From: Mesorhizobium sp. B1-1-8
GTDB taxonomy: Bacteria; Pseudomonadota; Alphaproteobacteria; Rhizobiales; Rhizobiaceae
Length of the DNA stretch: 64,000 nucleotides
Assembly: GCF_006442795.2 (NCBI RefSeq)
Contig: NZ_CP083956.1
Location: 2,705,501 to 2,769,500, forward strand
Reading direction: 5' to 3'
Notes under the pieces: generated by a model
The model's input: only the letters and a program-made list of their open reading frames with translations
Database searches by the model: none
What the model was told of the DNA's origin: nothing
In this document: piece after piece, positions 25,235 through 34,935 of the stretch
Position numbering within the stretch: position 1 is the stretch's first letter
How the letters are laid out: each line of letters starts with the position of its first letter
Made by a program: the position numbers and the translations under genes

Positions 25235-27046
25235 ATGAGCAACGGACAGAACGAGCGGCGCGAGATTTCAAGGACCGAAATGCCAAGGACCGAAATGACT
25301 GGCGCCGAAATGGTGGTGCAGGCGCTGAAGGACAATGGCGTCAAGCACGTCTTCGGCTATCCGGGCGGTGCGGTGCTTCCGATCTATGACGAAATCTTCC
25401 AGCAGGATGAGGTCGAGCACATTCTCGTGAGGCACGAGCAGGGCGCCGGCCACGCTGCCGAAGGCTATGCGCGCTCGACCGGCAAGGCAGGTGTCCTTCT
25501 GGTGACCTCTGGCCCGGGTGCGACCAATGCGGTGACGCCGCTGCAGGACGCGCTGATGGATTCCATTCCGCTGGTTTGCTTGACCGGCCAGGTGCCGACC
25601 TCGCTGATCGGCTCCGACGCCTTCCAGGAATGCGACACGGTCGGCATCACGCGTCCCTGCACCAAGCACAATTGGCTGGTGAAGGACGTCAACGAACTGG
25701 CCGCCACCATCCACGAGGCTTTCCATGTCGCAACCACGGGGCGTCCGGGTCCCGTCGTCGTCGACATTCCGAAGGACGTGCAGTTCGCCAAAGGGACCTA
25801 CGTGCCGCCGCAGACGGCGCCGCGCACCAGCTACCAGCCGAAGGTCCAGGGCGACCTGGATAAGGTCAAGGCAGCGGTCGAGCTGATGGCCGGCGCCAGG
25901 AAACCGGTCATCTACAGCGGCGGCGGCGTCATCAATTCCGGACCGGAAGCGAGCCATCTGCTGCGCGAGCTGGTCGACCTCACCGGCTTCCCGATCACCT
26001 CGACGCTGATGGGGCTCGGCGCCTATCCGGCCTCGGGCAAGAACTGGGTCGGCATGCTCGGCATGCACGGCACCTATGAAGCCAACATGGCCATGCATGA
26101 TTGCGACGTGATGATCTGCATCGGCGCGCGTTTCGATGACCGCATCACCGGCCGGCTCACCGCGTTTTCGCCGAACTCGAAGAAGATCCACATCGATATC
26201 GATCCGTCGTCGATCAACAAGAACGTCCACACCGATGTGCCGATCCTCGGCGATGTCGGCCGGGTGCTGGAGGATCTGGTGCGGCTGTGGCGGGCGACCG
26301 CCAAGGCCGACAAGAAGGCGCTCTATCCATGGTGGGAGCAGATCGCGAAATGGCGCGCCCGGGATTCGCTCGCCTACAAGATGAACAGCGACGTCATCAT
26401 GCCGCAATACGCGATCCAGCGGCTCTATGCGCTGACCAAGGATATGGACACCTACATCACCACCGAGGTCGGCCAGCACCAGATGTGGGCGGCGCAGCAC
26501 TATCATTTCGAGAAACCGAACCGCTGGATGACCTCGGGTGGACTCGGCACGATGGGCTACGGCTTGCCGGCGGCGCTCGGCGTGCAGATCGCACACCCCA
26601 ACGCGCTCGTCATCGACATTGCCGGCGATGCCTCGGTGCAGATGACGATGCAGGAGATGAGCACGGCGGTGCAGTACGAAGCGCCGATCAAGATCTTCAT
26701 CCTCAACAACCAGTATATGGGCATGGTCAGGCAGTGGCAGCAGCTGCTGCACGGCAACCGGCTGTCGCATTCCTACACTGAGGCGATGCCGGACTTCGTC
26801 AAGCTGGCCGAAGCCTATGGCGGCCACGGCATCCGCTGCGACAAGCCGGACGAGCTCGACGACGCGATCAGGGAAATGATCTCGGTGAAGAAGCCGGTGC
26901 TGTTCGACTGCCGCGTGGCGACTTTAGCCAATTGCTTCCCGATGATCCCGTCAGGCAAGGCGCATAACGAGATGCTGTTGCCGGACGAAGCGACGGACGA
27001 GGCGGTGGCCAATGCCATCGACGCCAAGGGCAGGGAACTAGTCTGA
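25235..27046 (+). CDS. ilvI: Acetolactate synthase large subunit
   Basis: 603 residues. The N-terminal TPP domain has FGYPGGAVLPIYDE and the catalytic glutamate in RHEQGAGHAAEGYA. A central FAD-binding domain follows, and the C-terminal TPP/Mg motif GDASVQMTMQEM is present. It makes acetolactate and acetohydroxybutyrate, the first step for valine, leucine and isoleucine. The first ~23 residues are a variable extension. It sits behind a leader-peptide attenuator and before ilvH. Confidence 0.97.
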   Translation: MSNGQNERREISRTEMPRTEMTGAEMVVQALKDNGVKHVFGYPGGAVLPIYDEIFQQDEVEHILVRHEQGAGHAAEGYARSTGKAGVLLVTSGPGATNAVTPLQDALMDSIPLVCLTGQVPTSLIGSDAFQECDTVGITRPCTKHNWLVKDVNELAATIHEAFHVATTGRPGPVVVDIPKDVQFAKGTYVPPQTAPRTSYQPKVQGDLDKVKAAVELMAGARKPVIYSGGGVINSGPEASHLLRELVDLTGFPITSTLMGLGAYPASGKNWVGMLGMHGTYEANMAMHDCDVMICIGARFDDRITGRLTAFSPNSKKIHIDIDPSSINKNVHTDVPILGDVGRVLEDLVRLWRATAKADKKALYPWWEQIAKWRARDSLAYKMNSDVIMPQYAIQRLYALTKDMDTYITTEVGQHQMWAAQHYHFEKPNRWMTSGGLGTMGYGLPAALGVQIAHPNALVIDIAGDASVQMTMQEMSTAVQYEAPIKIFILNNQYMGMVRQWQQLLHGNRLSHSYTEAMPDFVKLAEAYGGHGIRCDKPDELDDAIREMISVKKPVLFDCRVATLANCFPMIPSGKAHNEMLLPDEATDEAVANAIDAKGRELV

Positions 27047-27125
27047 CGGACCGGGGCAGGGCTTGTTGCAAAAAGCCGTGTGGAAACAGAGAATTAGCTC
27101 AAGAGTTTGAAATCGAGATTATGTC

Positions 27126-27698
27126 ATGAACGCACAGCTCCAGCCGACCGGCTCCGCCTATTTCATCGCCAAGGAAACCGAGAAACCGGAAACGCACACG
27201 CTTTCGGTGCTGGTCGACAACGAGCCGGGCGTGCTTGCCCGGGTTATCGGCCTGTTTTCCGGGCGCGGCTACAACATCGAAAGCCTCACGGTCTCCGAGA
27301 CCGAGCATGAAAAACACCTGTCGCGCATCACCATCGTGACGCGCGGCACGCCGCATGTGCTGGAGCAGATCAAGCACCAGCTCGAGCGCATCGTGCCGGT
27401 GCACCGCGTCGTCGACCTCACCGTGCGCTCGCACGAATTCGGCCAGGAACGGCCGCTTGAGCGGGAATTGGCGCTGGTCAAGGTCGCCGGCACCGGCGAG
27501 GCCCGCGTCGAGGCACTGCGGCTGGCGGACGCCTTTCGCGCCAGCGTCATCGACGCCAACACCGAGCATTTCATCTTCGAGATCACCGGCAAGGGCTCGA
27601 AGCTCGACCAGTTCATCGCCATCATGAAGCCGCTCGGGCTGGTCGAGATCTGCCGCACCGGCGTTGCCGCGATGAACCGCGGCCCGCAGGGAATGTGA
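27126..27698 (+). CDS. ilvH: Acetolactate synthase small (regulatory) subunit
   Basis: 190 residues. An ACT domain at about 22-97 (HTLSVLVDNEPGVLARVIGLF, then SGRGYNIESLTVSETE) binds valine for feedback control, and a C-terminal domain activates the catalytic subunit. The start at 27126 is 79 bp after ilvI in a gap with no terminator, so the two are cotranscribed. Confidence 0.96.
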   Translation: MNAQLQPTGSAYFIAKETEKPETHTLSVLVDNEPGVLARVIGLFSGRGYNIESLTVSETEHEKHLSRITIVTRGTPHVLEQIKHQLERIVPVHRVVDLTVRSHEFGQERPLERELALVKVAGTGEARVEALRLADAFRASVIDANTEHFIFEITGKGSKLDQFIAIMKPLGLVEICRTGVAAMNRGPQGM

Positions 27699-27803
27699 AC
27701 AGGACGATCATCCTGTTTCAAGCTTTGGCCCGGAAGTTGCCCGTTTCTGGCTTTTGCGCATTTGCTAAAAGGACAGCAAGGCTGACGTATCCGGGAGGAT
27801 AAC

Positions 27804-28400
27804 ATGTCGCTCGACGCGTTTCTTGCCCTGCTGGTCTATGCCTTCGTGACCTCGATCACGCCGGGGCCGAACAACCTCATGCTGCTGACATCGGGCGTCA
27901 ATTTCGGCATCGTCAGGACGATCCCGCATATGCTCGGCATCAGCATCGCTTTTTTCGTCCTGCTGCTGTCCGTGGGCCTTGGCCTCGGCGCGGTGCTAAC
28001 CGCGTTTCCGGCGCTGCATACGACACTGAAGATCGCTGGCGTTGCCTATCTGCTCTATCTCGCCTGGAAAATTGCCATGTCGCGCTCGTTGAGCGGCAAG
28101 GGCGAGGCGCGCGCAAAGCCGATGCGTTTTATCGATGCGGCAGCTTTTCAGTGGGTCAATCCAAAGGCATGGATGATGGCGGTGTACGCCATGGCCGTCT
28201 ACACCAATGCCGACCACCCGTTCATTTCGGTGATGCTGATCTCGGCCGCCTTCGCCATCGTCAACCTGCCGAGCGTCTCCGTTTGGGCTGGATTCGGCAC
28301 GGCGATGCGCGGCTTCCTGTCGGATCCGGTGCGGCTGAAATGGTTCAACATCGCCATGGGCGTTCTGCTTGCGGCGACGCTCTGGCCGATGTTGCGCTGA
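27804..28400 (+). CDS. LysE/RhtB family amino-acid exporter
   Basis: 198 residues, about six membrane helices. The signature TSITPGPNNLMLLTSGVNFG is at 17-36. The start has a GGGAGGA ribosome site. The family exports amino acids or their analogues; the neighbouring ilvIH genes make a branched-chain substrate conceivable but this is inference. A gap of 105 bp separates it from ilvH. Confidence 0.9.
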   Translation: MSLDAFLALLVYAFVTSITPGPNNLMLLTSGVNFGIVRTIPHMLGISIAFFVLLLSVGLGLGAVLTAFPALHTTLKIAGVAYLLYLAWKIAMSRSLSGKGEARAKPMRFIDAAAFQWVNPKAWMMAVYAMAVYTNADHPFISVMLISAAFAIVNLPSVSVWAGFGTAMRGFLSDPVRLKWFNIAMGVLLAATLWPMLR

Positions 28401-28447
28401 GCCTTATTCCGGGCTCGCAAAGGGCCCGTCGCGGCATGTTAGCCGGC

Positions 28448-28470
28448 TGCACGGTTATTGTGCAGTGCAC
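28448..28470. promoter_or_regulatory. Palindrome cluster before the RND operon
   Basis: TGCAC-N7-GTGCA (28448-28464) is followed without a gap by GTGCA-G-TGCAC (28460-28470), so three half-sites alternate. It is about 140 bp before the RND adaptor gene in a gap with no local regulator gene. Candidate operator only. Confidence 0.4.
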
Positions 28471-28606
28471 ATTAAATCTTCGTAATGCCGCCTTTTGGCC
28501 CTTTTCCGCCAAACCCTTCTTCTATCTATTCGGCGAAAATCGCGGCAATGGACCGTGAATCGAGCTAAAATGGACCACCGGGATCGGCGTGTCGGGTAGA
28601 AGGCGT

Positions 28607-29902
28607 ATGTCGATGCGCGGAAAAATTGCCTTGGCAGTTGCAGCGGTCGCCTGTCTGGCGGGCGCCGGGCTCTATTTTTCGCCTGCGACGCTCGGCAAGG
28701 TCGAGCAGCTGATTTCCGGCCAGCAGGCGGCGACGGACAGCACCGGCAGGACGGCCAAGGCGTCGGACAACCCGGCATCTGATAATCCGAAGGGCGGCGG
28801 CGGGGGCGCGCGTTCGGCTTCGATCGTTTCGGCAACCGCTACGACCGCGGATTTCCCGATCCGCCGCTATGCCATCGGCTTCGTTTCCTCGCCGGAGGTG
28901 GTCAGCATCAACGCCCGGGTCTCCAGCCAGATCGTGTCGATCCACGTCAAGGACGGGCAGATGGTGAAGGCCGGCGACCTGTTGATCTCGCTCGACGATC
29001 GCGCGCTGAAGGCGCAACTCGCCAAGGATCAGGCGACGCTCGCCAAAGACCAGGCGATGCAGGTCAGTGCCGCGGCCGACCTGCAGCGGGCCAAGGATCT
29101 CGTTGCCAAGCAGGCCGGCACCCAGCAAACCTACGACCAGGCGGTGGCGGCGCAGAAGGCGGCGGCGGCAACCGTCGATGCCGACAAGGCGACGATCGAT
29201 GCCGATACGGTCCAGCTGAGCTACGCGACGATCACGGCGCCGATCTCGGGCAGGCTGGGTGCCGTCAACGTTTCGGTCGGCGATCTCGTCACCACCAGCA
29301 ACGGCAACAGCAGCAGTTCCACGCCGTTGGTAACGATCACCCAGATCGATCCGCTGCAAGTGAACTTCAACCTGCCGGAAAGCAATCTGGCGCTGCTGCA
29401 CAAGGCGCTGGCCAACCCGCAGCAAGGGGCGGTCACCTTGACCAAGGACGGCGACCCGACACCGATCGGCAAGGGCACGCTCGATTTCGTGGATTCCAGC
29501 GTCAATACCGCCTCCGGCACCATCGCCACCCGGGCGAGCATACCGAACTCGGACCTTTCGCTGTGGCCCGGCCAGTATGTGAACGTCGTGCTCGAGGCCG
29601 GCACGATGCCGCAAATGACCTCGGTTCCGACGGTCGCGGTGCAGCCCAGCCAGAAGGGACCGTTCGTCTACGTGGTCAAGCCTGACAATACGGTCGAGAT
29701 GCGGCCGGTGCAGGTGGCGCTGACGGAAGGCCAAAACAGCGCCATCAGCCAGGGGCTGAAGAGTGGCGAGAAGGTGGTCGTCGAAGGCCAGACGAGGCTG
29801 AAGCAAGGCGCGGCCGTGCATGAAGGCAAGGCGGCCAACGATGGCGGTCAGGCTGCTCCAAAGGTCGCGGAAGCCGACAAGGCCGGCGGGGCCAGCCAAT
29901 GA
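28607..29902 (+). CDS. RND efflux periplasmic adaptor (MFP) protein
   Basis: 431 residues from the ATG at 28607; a second ATG at 28613 and a GTG at 28589 are alternatives. An N-terminal membrane anchor or signal (about 4-22) is followed by a barrel-sandwich lipoyl motif and a coiled-coil hairpin rich in Ala, Lys and Gln (about 130-210). It would bridge the RND pump to an outer-membrane channel. The stop overlaps the pump start by 4 nt. No outer-membrane factor is encoded nearby. Confidence 0.92.
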   Translation: MSMRGKIALAVAAVACLAGAGLYFSPATLGKVEQLISGQQAATDSTGRTAKASDNPASDNPKGGGGGARSASIVSATATTADFPIRRYAIGFVSSPEVVSINARVSSQIVSIHVKDGQMVKAGDLLISLDDRALKAQLAKDQATLAKDQAMQVSAAADLQRAKDLVAKQAGTQQTYDQAVAAQKAAAATVDADKATIDADTVQLSYATITAPISGRLGAVNVSVGDLVTTSNGNSSSSTPLVTITQIDPLQVNFNLPESNLALLHKALANPQQGAVTLTKDGDPTPIGKGTLDFVDSSVNTASGTIATRASIPNSDLSLWPGQYVNVVLEAGTMPQMTSVPTVAVQPSQKGPFVYVVKPDNTVEMRPVQVALTEGQNSAISQGLKSGEKVVVEGQTRLKQGAAVHEGKAANDGGQAAPKVAEADKAGGASQ

Positions 29903-32900
29903 TCTCCGAATTCTGCATTCGCAGACCCGTCGCCACGCTGCTGATGTCGTTCGCCCTCGTGCTGGGCGGAGTGTTTGCCTACAAATTCCTGCCGGTCGCT
30001 GCGCTGCCGAGTGCTGAATTTCCGGTGGTCAACGTCTCCGCGCAGTTGCCGGGCGCCTCGCCGGAAACCATGGCGACATCGGTGGCGACGCCGCTGATCA
30101 AGCAATTCGCGACCATCGCCGGCATCGATTCCATCTCGACCACCAACTCGCTCGGCCAGACCTCGATCGCCATTCAGTTCGTGCTCAACCGCAATATCGA
30201 CGCGGCGGCCGCGGACGTGCAGGCGGCGATCGCGCGCACGCAGCGGCAGCTGCCGCCGCAAATGACCGCGCCGCCGAGCTATCGCAAGGTCAATCCGGCC
30301 GACGCGCCGATCCTTCTGATGTCGCTGGTCAGCGACACAGTCCCGTTGACCGATCTCGACGCCTTCGCCGAAAATGTCATTTCGCCGTCGCTGTCGACCA
30401 TCGACGGCGTCGCGCAGGTATCGATCTTCGGCCAGCAGAAATACGCGGTGCGCATCCAGATCGATCCGACCGCACTTGCCGCGCGCGGCATCTCGATCGA
30501 CCAGCTGCAAGCAGCGATCGCCTCGGCCAACAGCAACACGCCGCTGGGTGTCCTGCAGAACAACAAGCAGCAGCTGACGATCACGACGAACACCGAGCTC
30601 GACAACGCCGCCGGTTTCTCCAACCTCATCATCGCCACCAAGGATGGCCATCCGGTGCGGCTCGGCGAGGTGACGCGCGTGGTCAATTCGGTGCAGACCA
30701 CGACGACGGCGAGCTGGTATGACGGCACTCGCGCCGTCATTCTCGCCGTGCAGCGCCAGCCCGACGCCAATACGGTCGACGTCGTCGACAAGGTCAAGGC
30801 GATGCTGCCGTCCTTCCAGGACCAGATGCCGGCCGCTGCCGAGATCAAGCTGCTCAACGACCGCTCGACCTCGATCCGCGCCGCCGTCGACGATGTGCAG
30901 TTCACGCTGCTTCTCACCGTCGCCCTCGTGGTTTTGGTAATCTTCGTCTTCCTGCGCCGGGTGACGGCAACCATCATCCCGGCGGTGGCGGTGCCGATCT
31001 CGCTGATCGCGACGCTGGGCGCGATGTTCCTGTTCGGCTTCTCGATCGACAACATTTCGCTAATGGGTCTGACACTTGCCGTCGGCCTTGTCGTCGACGA
31101 CGCCATCGTCATGCTGGAAAACATCTTCCGCCACATGGAGGAGGATGCGCTGTCGGCCTTCGACGCCTCGCTGAAGGGCGCGCGCGAGATCGGCTTCACC
31201 ATTATCTCCATCTCGATCTCGCTGGTGGCGGTGTTCATCCCCGTGCTTTTGATGGGCGGCGTGATCGGCCGCATCTTCAACGAGTTCGCGGTCGTGGTGA
31301 CAGTCGCCATCCTGGCTTCGATGTTCGTATCGCTGACGCTGACGCCGATGCTGTGCTCCAGGCTGCTGTCGGTATCGAAGGCCGACCGCGATGCGCACCG
31401 CGAAGGCCACGGGCACGACCTCTTCACCCGCGGCTACAACTGGCTTTTGAGCTTCTGCCTGCAGCACACTTTCCTGGTGTTCCTCGTCTTTGTCGGCACC
31501 GCGGCGCTGTCGGTCTGGCTGATCCAGGTGTCGCCGAAAGGCTTCTTCCCGCAGGAAGACATCGGCCAGATCTCGGTGACGGCGATTGCCCGCCAGGACA
31601 TCTCCTTCGACGCCATGGTCAAGCTGCAGGGCCAGGTGGCGAAAGTATTTGCCCAATCACCCTACGTCTCGCACGTGGCCTATTCCACCGGCAGCGGCGG
31701 CAGCGCGCTGAACCAGGGCCAGCTCTATGTGCAGCTGAAAGACAAGAGCCAACGCCCGAACATCGAGAAAGTGCTTGCCGACCTGAGACGGCAACTGGCC
31801 GGCGTCGCCGGCATCGAGACCTACATGCAGCCGGTGCAGAACCTCAGACTCGGCGCGCGATCCTCCGCCAGCGCCTACCAGCTCGTCGTGCAGGGTCTCG
31901 ATACCGGCCAGACCGATATCTGGGCGCAGAAGCTTAATGATGCGATGGCGGCCGATCACACCATGTTCACCGACGTCAGCAGCGACCTGCAGAACAATGC
32001 CTTGCAGGCGACGCTGGTCGTCGATCGCGACAAGGCGGCAAATCTCGGCATCGACACCGATACGCTGCGTTCCAGCCTCTATGGCGGCTTCGGCACCCAA
32101 CAGGTCTCGACCATTTTCGGCTCGGCCGACAGCTACCAAGTCATCATGGAACTCGACCCCAACATCGAATGGTCGCCCGAGCGGATGCTGGCCATCCAGG
32201 TGAGGACGGCGAGCGGCAGCCTGGTGCCGCTCGGCGCCTTCGCGCGGGTCGATCGCACGGCCGGCGCGCTGACGGTCAACCAGCTCGGCCAGCTTCCGGC
32301 GGTGACGATTTCCTACAATTTGCCGCAGGGCGTGTCGCTTGGCGACAGCGTCACCCGGATCAACGCGCTGAAGGAGCAGATCGGCTTGCCGAGCACGATC
32401 TCGACCACCTTTGCCGGCACGGCCAAGATCTTCCAGGATTCGCTTGCCAATCAGGGCCTGCTGATCGGCGGCGCGATCCTGACGATCTACATCGTGCTCG
32501 GCATTCTCTATGAGAGCTTCATCCACCCGCTGACCATTCTCACCGGCCTGCCTTCGGCGGTGCTGGGCGCGGTGCTTGCGCTGCGTTTCGCCGGCATGGA
32601 TCTTTCGGTGATCGCGGTGATCGGCATCCTGATGCTGATCGGCATCGTCAAGAAGAACGGCATCATGATGGTCGACGTCGCGCTGGAGCTCCGACGGCAG
32701 GGCATGTCGGCCAAGGACTCCATCCACAAAGCCTGCCTGATGCGTTTCAGGCCGATCATGATGACGACGCTGGCAGCACTCATGGGCACGTTCCCGATCG
32801 CGCTCGGCACCGGCGCCAGCGCCGAGTTGCGCCAGCCGCTGGGTGTCGCGGTCGTTGGCGGCCTGCTTGCCTCGCAGGCGCTGACGCTGTTCGTCACCCC

Positions 32901-33051
32901 GGTGATTTATGTCTATTTCGAGAATTTCTCCGGCTGGCTGCTCGGCTTCTCATCGAAGAGGAGCCGGCCGGCGTTGCGCGCGGTCCAGCCAGTCGAACAA
33001 CCCTCGCTGTTCGAGGAAGAAACCGAACCGAAAAAGGTGGCCGCCGAATAG
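29899..33051 (+). CDS. RND multidrug efflux pump (MdtB/MdtC-like)
   Basis: 1050 residues. The first segment ISEFCIRRPVATLLMSFALV is an RND N-terminal helix. Motif D GLVVDDAIVMLENIFRHME marks TM4 with its proton-relay aspartates. The C-terminal repeat ends with GIVKKNGIMMVDVALE. Twelve membrane helices and two large periplasmic loops fit the family. It exports drugs or other amphiphiles using the proton gradient. ATGA overlap with its adaptor shows a two-gene operon. Confidence 0.94.
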   Translation: MISEFCIRRPVATLLMSFALVLGGVFAYKFLPVAALPSAEFPVVNVSAQLPGASPETMATSVATPLIKQFATIAGIDSISTTNSLGQTSIAIQFVLNRNIDAAAADVQAAIARTQRQLPPQMTAPPSYRKVNPADAPILLMSLVSDTVPLTDLDAFAENVISPSLSTIDGVAQVSIFGQQKYAVRIQIDPTALAARGISIDQLQAAIASANSNTPLGVLQNNKQQLTITTNTELDNAAGFSNLIIATKDGHPVRLGEVTRVVNSVQTTTTASWYDGTRAVILAVQRQPDANTVDVVDKVKAMLPSFQDQMPAAAEIKLLNDRSTSIRAAVDDVQFTLLLTVALVVLVIFVFLRRVTATIIPAVAVPISLIATLGAMFLFGFSIDNISLMGLTLAVGLVVDDAIVMLENIFRHMEEDALSAFDASLKGAREIGFTIISISISLVAVFIPVLLMGGVIGRIFNEFAVVVTVAILASMFVSLTLTPMLCSRLLSVSKADRDAHREGHGHDLFTRGYNWLLSFCLQHTFLVFLVFVGTAALSVWLIQVSPKGFFPQEDIGQISVTAIARQDISFDAMVKLQGQVAKVFAQSPYVSHVAYSTGSGGSALNQGQLYVQLKDKSQRPNIEKVLADLRRQLAGVAGIETYMQPVQNLRLGARSSASAYQLVVQGLDTGQTDIWAQKLNDAMAADHTMFTDVSSDLQNNALQATLVVDRDKAANLGIDTDTLRSSLYGGFGTQQVSTIFGSADSYQVIMELDPNIEWSPERMLAIQVRTASGSLVPLGAFARVDRTAGALTVNQLGQLPAVTISYNLPQGVSLGDSVTRINALKEQIGLPSTISTTFAGTAKIFQDSLANQGLLIGGAILTIYIVLGILYESFIHPLTILTGLPSAVLGAVLALRFAGMDLSVIAVIGILMLIGIVKKNGIMMVDVALELRRQGMSAKDSIHKACLMRFRPIMMTTLAALMGTFPIALGTGASAELRQPLGVAVVGGLLASQALTLFVTPVIYVYFENFSGWLLGFSSKRSRPALRAVQPVEQPSLFEEETEPKKVAAE

Positions 33052-33096
33052 AGGATGATCCCGAAAAGTTGCAGACTTTTCGGAGAAGACCATGCT
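33052..33096. repeat. Extragenic palindromic repeat, copy 1
   Basis: CCGAAAAGT and ACTTTTCGG form the stem of a 45-bp element directly after the RND stop codon. Reverse-complemented, it starts AGCATGGTCTTCTCCGAAAA and ends TTTTCGGGATCATCCT, matching the element at 56779-56825. It may end the RND transcript. Confidence 0.7.
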
Positions 33097-33171
33097 TCAA
33101 ACAAAAAGCGGCCGCCTCTGGCCCAAGTCGTGCCGCTTGCGGCAGCGTGCCGGCGATCCTAGTCTGATGTC

Positions 33172-33777
33172 ATGGCCCATGATCATGACCACGACAACGA
33201 GCTCGATCCGTTCGCTGCGCGGGTACGCGCGCTTGAGACGATCCTGACCCAGAAGGGCCTGATCGATCCGGCGGCAATCGACGTCATCGTCGACACCTAT
33301 GAGACGAAAATCGGCCCGCGCAACGGCGCCAGGGTGGTGGCCAAGGCGTGGAACGATCCGGCCTATGCCGAATGGCTCAAGCGCGACGCGACGGCGGCGA
33401 TCGAATCGCTCTCCTACACCGGCCGGCAGGGCGAGCACATGCAGGCGGTGTTCAACACTGAGGAAACGCACAACCTCGTCGTCTGCACGCTCTGCTCCTG
33501 CTATCCGTGGTCGGTGCTCGGCCTGCCGCCGGTCTGGTACAAGGCGCCGCCCTACCGGTCGCGTGCGGTGATCGATCCGCGCGGCGTGCTGGCGGAGTTC
33601 GGGTTGACCTTGCCGGCGGAGAAGAAGATCAGAGTCTGGGATTCGACCGCCGAGCTGCGCTATCTCGTCGTGCCGATGCGGCCAAGGGGCACCGAAGGCT
33701 GGAGCGAGGAGCAACTCGCCGGGCTGGTCAGCCGCGACGCCATGATCGGCACGGCGCTGGCCCAAGAGCCGCAATAA
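33172..33777 (+). CDS. nthA: Nitrile hydratase alpha subunit, cobalt type
   Basis: 201 residues. The metal site is VCTLCSCY (Cys105, Cys108, Ser109, Cys110). Threonine after the first cysteine marks the cobalt class; iron enzymes have serine there. The two inner cysteines are oxidised in the mature enzyme. The His/Asp-rich N-terminus is common. It hydrates nitriles to amides with the beta subunit, encoded 12 bp downstream. No amidase is seen in the window. Confidence 0.93.
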   Translation: MAHDHDHDNELDPFAARVRALETILTQKGLIDPAAIDVIVDTYETKIGPRNGARVVAKAWNDPAYAEWLKRDATAAIESLSYTGRQGEHMQAVFNTEETHNLVVCTLCSCYPWSVLGLPPVWYKAPPYRSRAVIDPRGVLAEFGLTLPAEKKIRVWDSTAELRYLVVPMRPRGTEGWSEEQLAGLVSRDAMIGTALAQEPQ

Positions 33778-33789
33778 AGGGGAACCGGC

Positions 33790-34449
33790 ATGAACGGGCC
33801 GCAGGATCTCGGCGGGCAGATGGGTTTCGGACCGATCGCGCCCGAAAAGGACGAGCCTTATTTCCATGCCGAATGGGAAAAGCGGGCGCTAGGCGTTACG
33901 CTGACGGCCGGCGCCATGGGCGCCTGGAATATCGACGAGAGCAGGCATGCGCGGGAATCGCTGCATCCCGCCGACTATTACTCATCGAGCTACTACCAGA
34001 TCTGGATCAAGGCGCTGGAGACGCTGCTCAAGCGCCACGGCTTCGTCACGGAACGCGATCTTGCCGCCGGCAGGGCCGTCGATGCGGCCGCGACGCCAAA
34101 GAGAGTGCTGAAGGCGGCGGAGGTGCCGGCGGTGCTGGCCAAGGGCGGACCATGCGACCGCCCGATCGCCAGGCCGGCGCGGTTCCGGGCGGGCGATCAC
34201 GTGCGCACGAAGAATTTCAACCCGACCGGCCACACGCGCCTGCCGCGCTATGCGCGCGGCAAGAACGGCAGGATCGAGGCGGTGCGCGATGGCTTCGTGT
34301 TCCCCGACAGCAATGCGCATGGCAAGGGCGAGAACCCGCAATGGGTCTACACGGTGGTGTTCGAGGGCGCCGAGATCTGGGGCGAGGGCGCCGACCCGAC
34401 GCTGAGCGTCTCGATCGACGCCTGGGAGAGCTATCTTGAGCCGGCATGA
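33790..34449 (+). CDS. nthB: Nitrile hydratase beta subunit
   Basis: 219 residues. Conserved opening MNGPQDLGGQMGFGPI and the motif LHPADYYSSSYYQIW, which contains the arginine/serine environment that contacts the metal loop, are present. The C-terminal SH3-like part holds GDHVRTKNFNPTGHTRLPRY. It pairs with NthA. The ribosome site AAGGGG precedes the ATG. The following accessory gene overlaps by 14 bp. Confidence 0.93.
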   Translation: MNGPQDLGGQMGFGPIAPEKDEPYFHAEWEKRALGVTLTAGAMGAWNIDESRHARESLHPADYYSSSYYQIWIKALETLLKRHGFVTERDLAAGRAVDAAATPKRVLKAAEVPAVLAKGGPCDRPIARPARFRAGDHVRTKNFNPTGHTRLPRYARGKNGRIEAVRDGFVFPDSNAHGKGENPQWVYTVVFEGAEIWGEGADPTLSVSIDAWESYLEPA

Positions 34450-34786
34450 GGCCAAGCTGCCGGAGGGGTTCGAAGAACCGGTATTCGCGGAGCCCTGGCA
34501 GGCGGAAGCCTTCGCCATGACAGTGGCGCTGCACGACAAAGGGCTGTTCTCGTGGAGCGAATGGGCGGAGGCCTTGTCCGCCGAGGTGAAGCAGCCGGGC
34601 GCTGCAAGCGATGGGCACGATTACTACGAGCATTGGCTGGCGGCGCTGGAAAAGCTGCTGTCGCGAAAACGGGTCGCCGGCAAGGGCGAGGTGGACGAGC
34701 TCGCCGCCGCCTGGGAACGCGCCGCGCATGCGACGCCGCATGGCAAGCCGATCCTGCTACAGAACGATCCGGGGCCTGACAAGTAA
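34436..34786 (+). CDS. Nitrile hydratase accessory (activator) protein
   Basis: 116 residues from a TTG at 34436; no ATG is available before residue 28, and the conserved text LPEGFEEPVFAEPWQAEAFA must be included. These proteins resemble a short nitrile hydratase beta N-terminus and load cobalt through subunit exchange. It overlaps nthB by 14 bp, so it is coupled to it. Start codon is unusual but well supported by conservation. Confidence 0.85.
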   Translation: MSRHEAKLPEGFEEPVFAEPWQAEAFAMTVALHDKGLFSWSEWAEALSAEVKQPGAASDGHDYYEHWLAALEKLLSRKRVAGKGEVDELAAAWERAAHATPHGKPILLQNDPGPDK

Positions 34787-34935
34787 CGTCAGGTCAAAAG
34801 TCCGCTTGTTCCCTTTACGTTCCGGTCTGCGCCTGATAGCGTATCCTACTGGAGGCAAATGAGATCGTTGCCGGCGATGTCAATGGGCAGGCGGCCAATC
34901 TTGTCTTTCGCTCGCGAATCCGGTCTGTCGAACTG

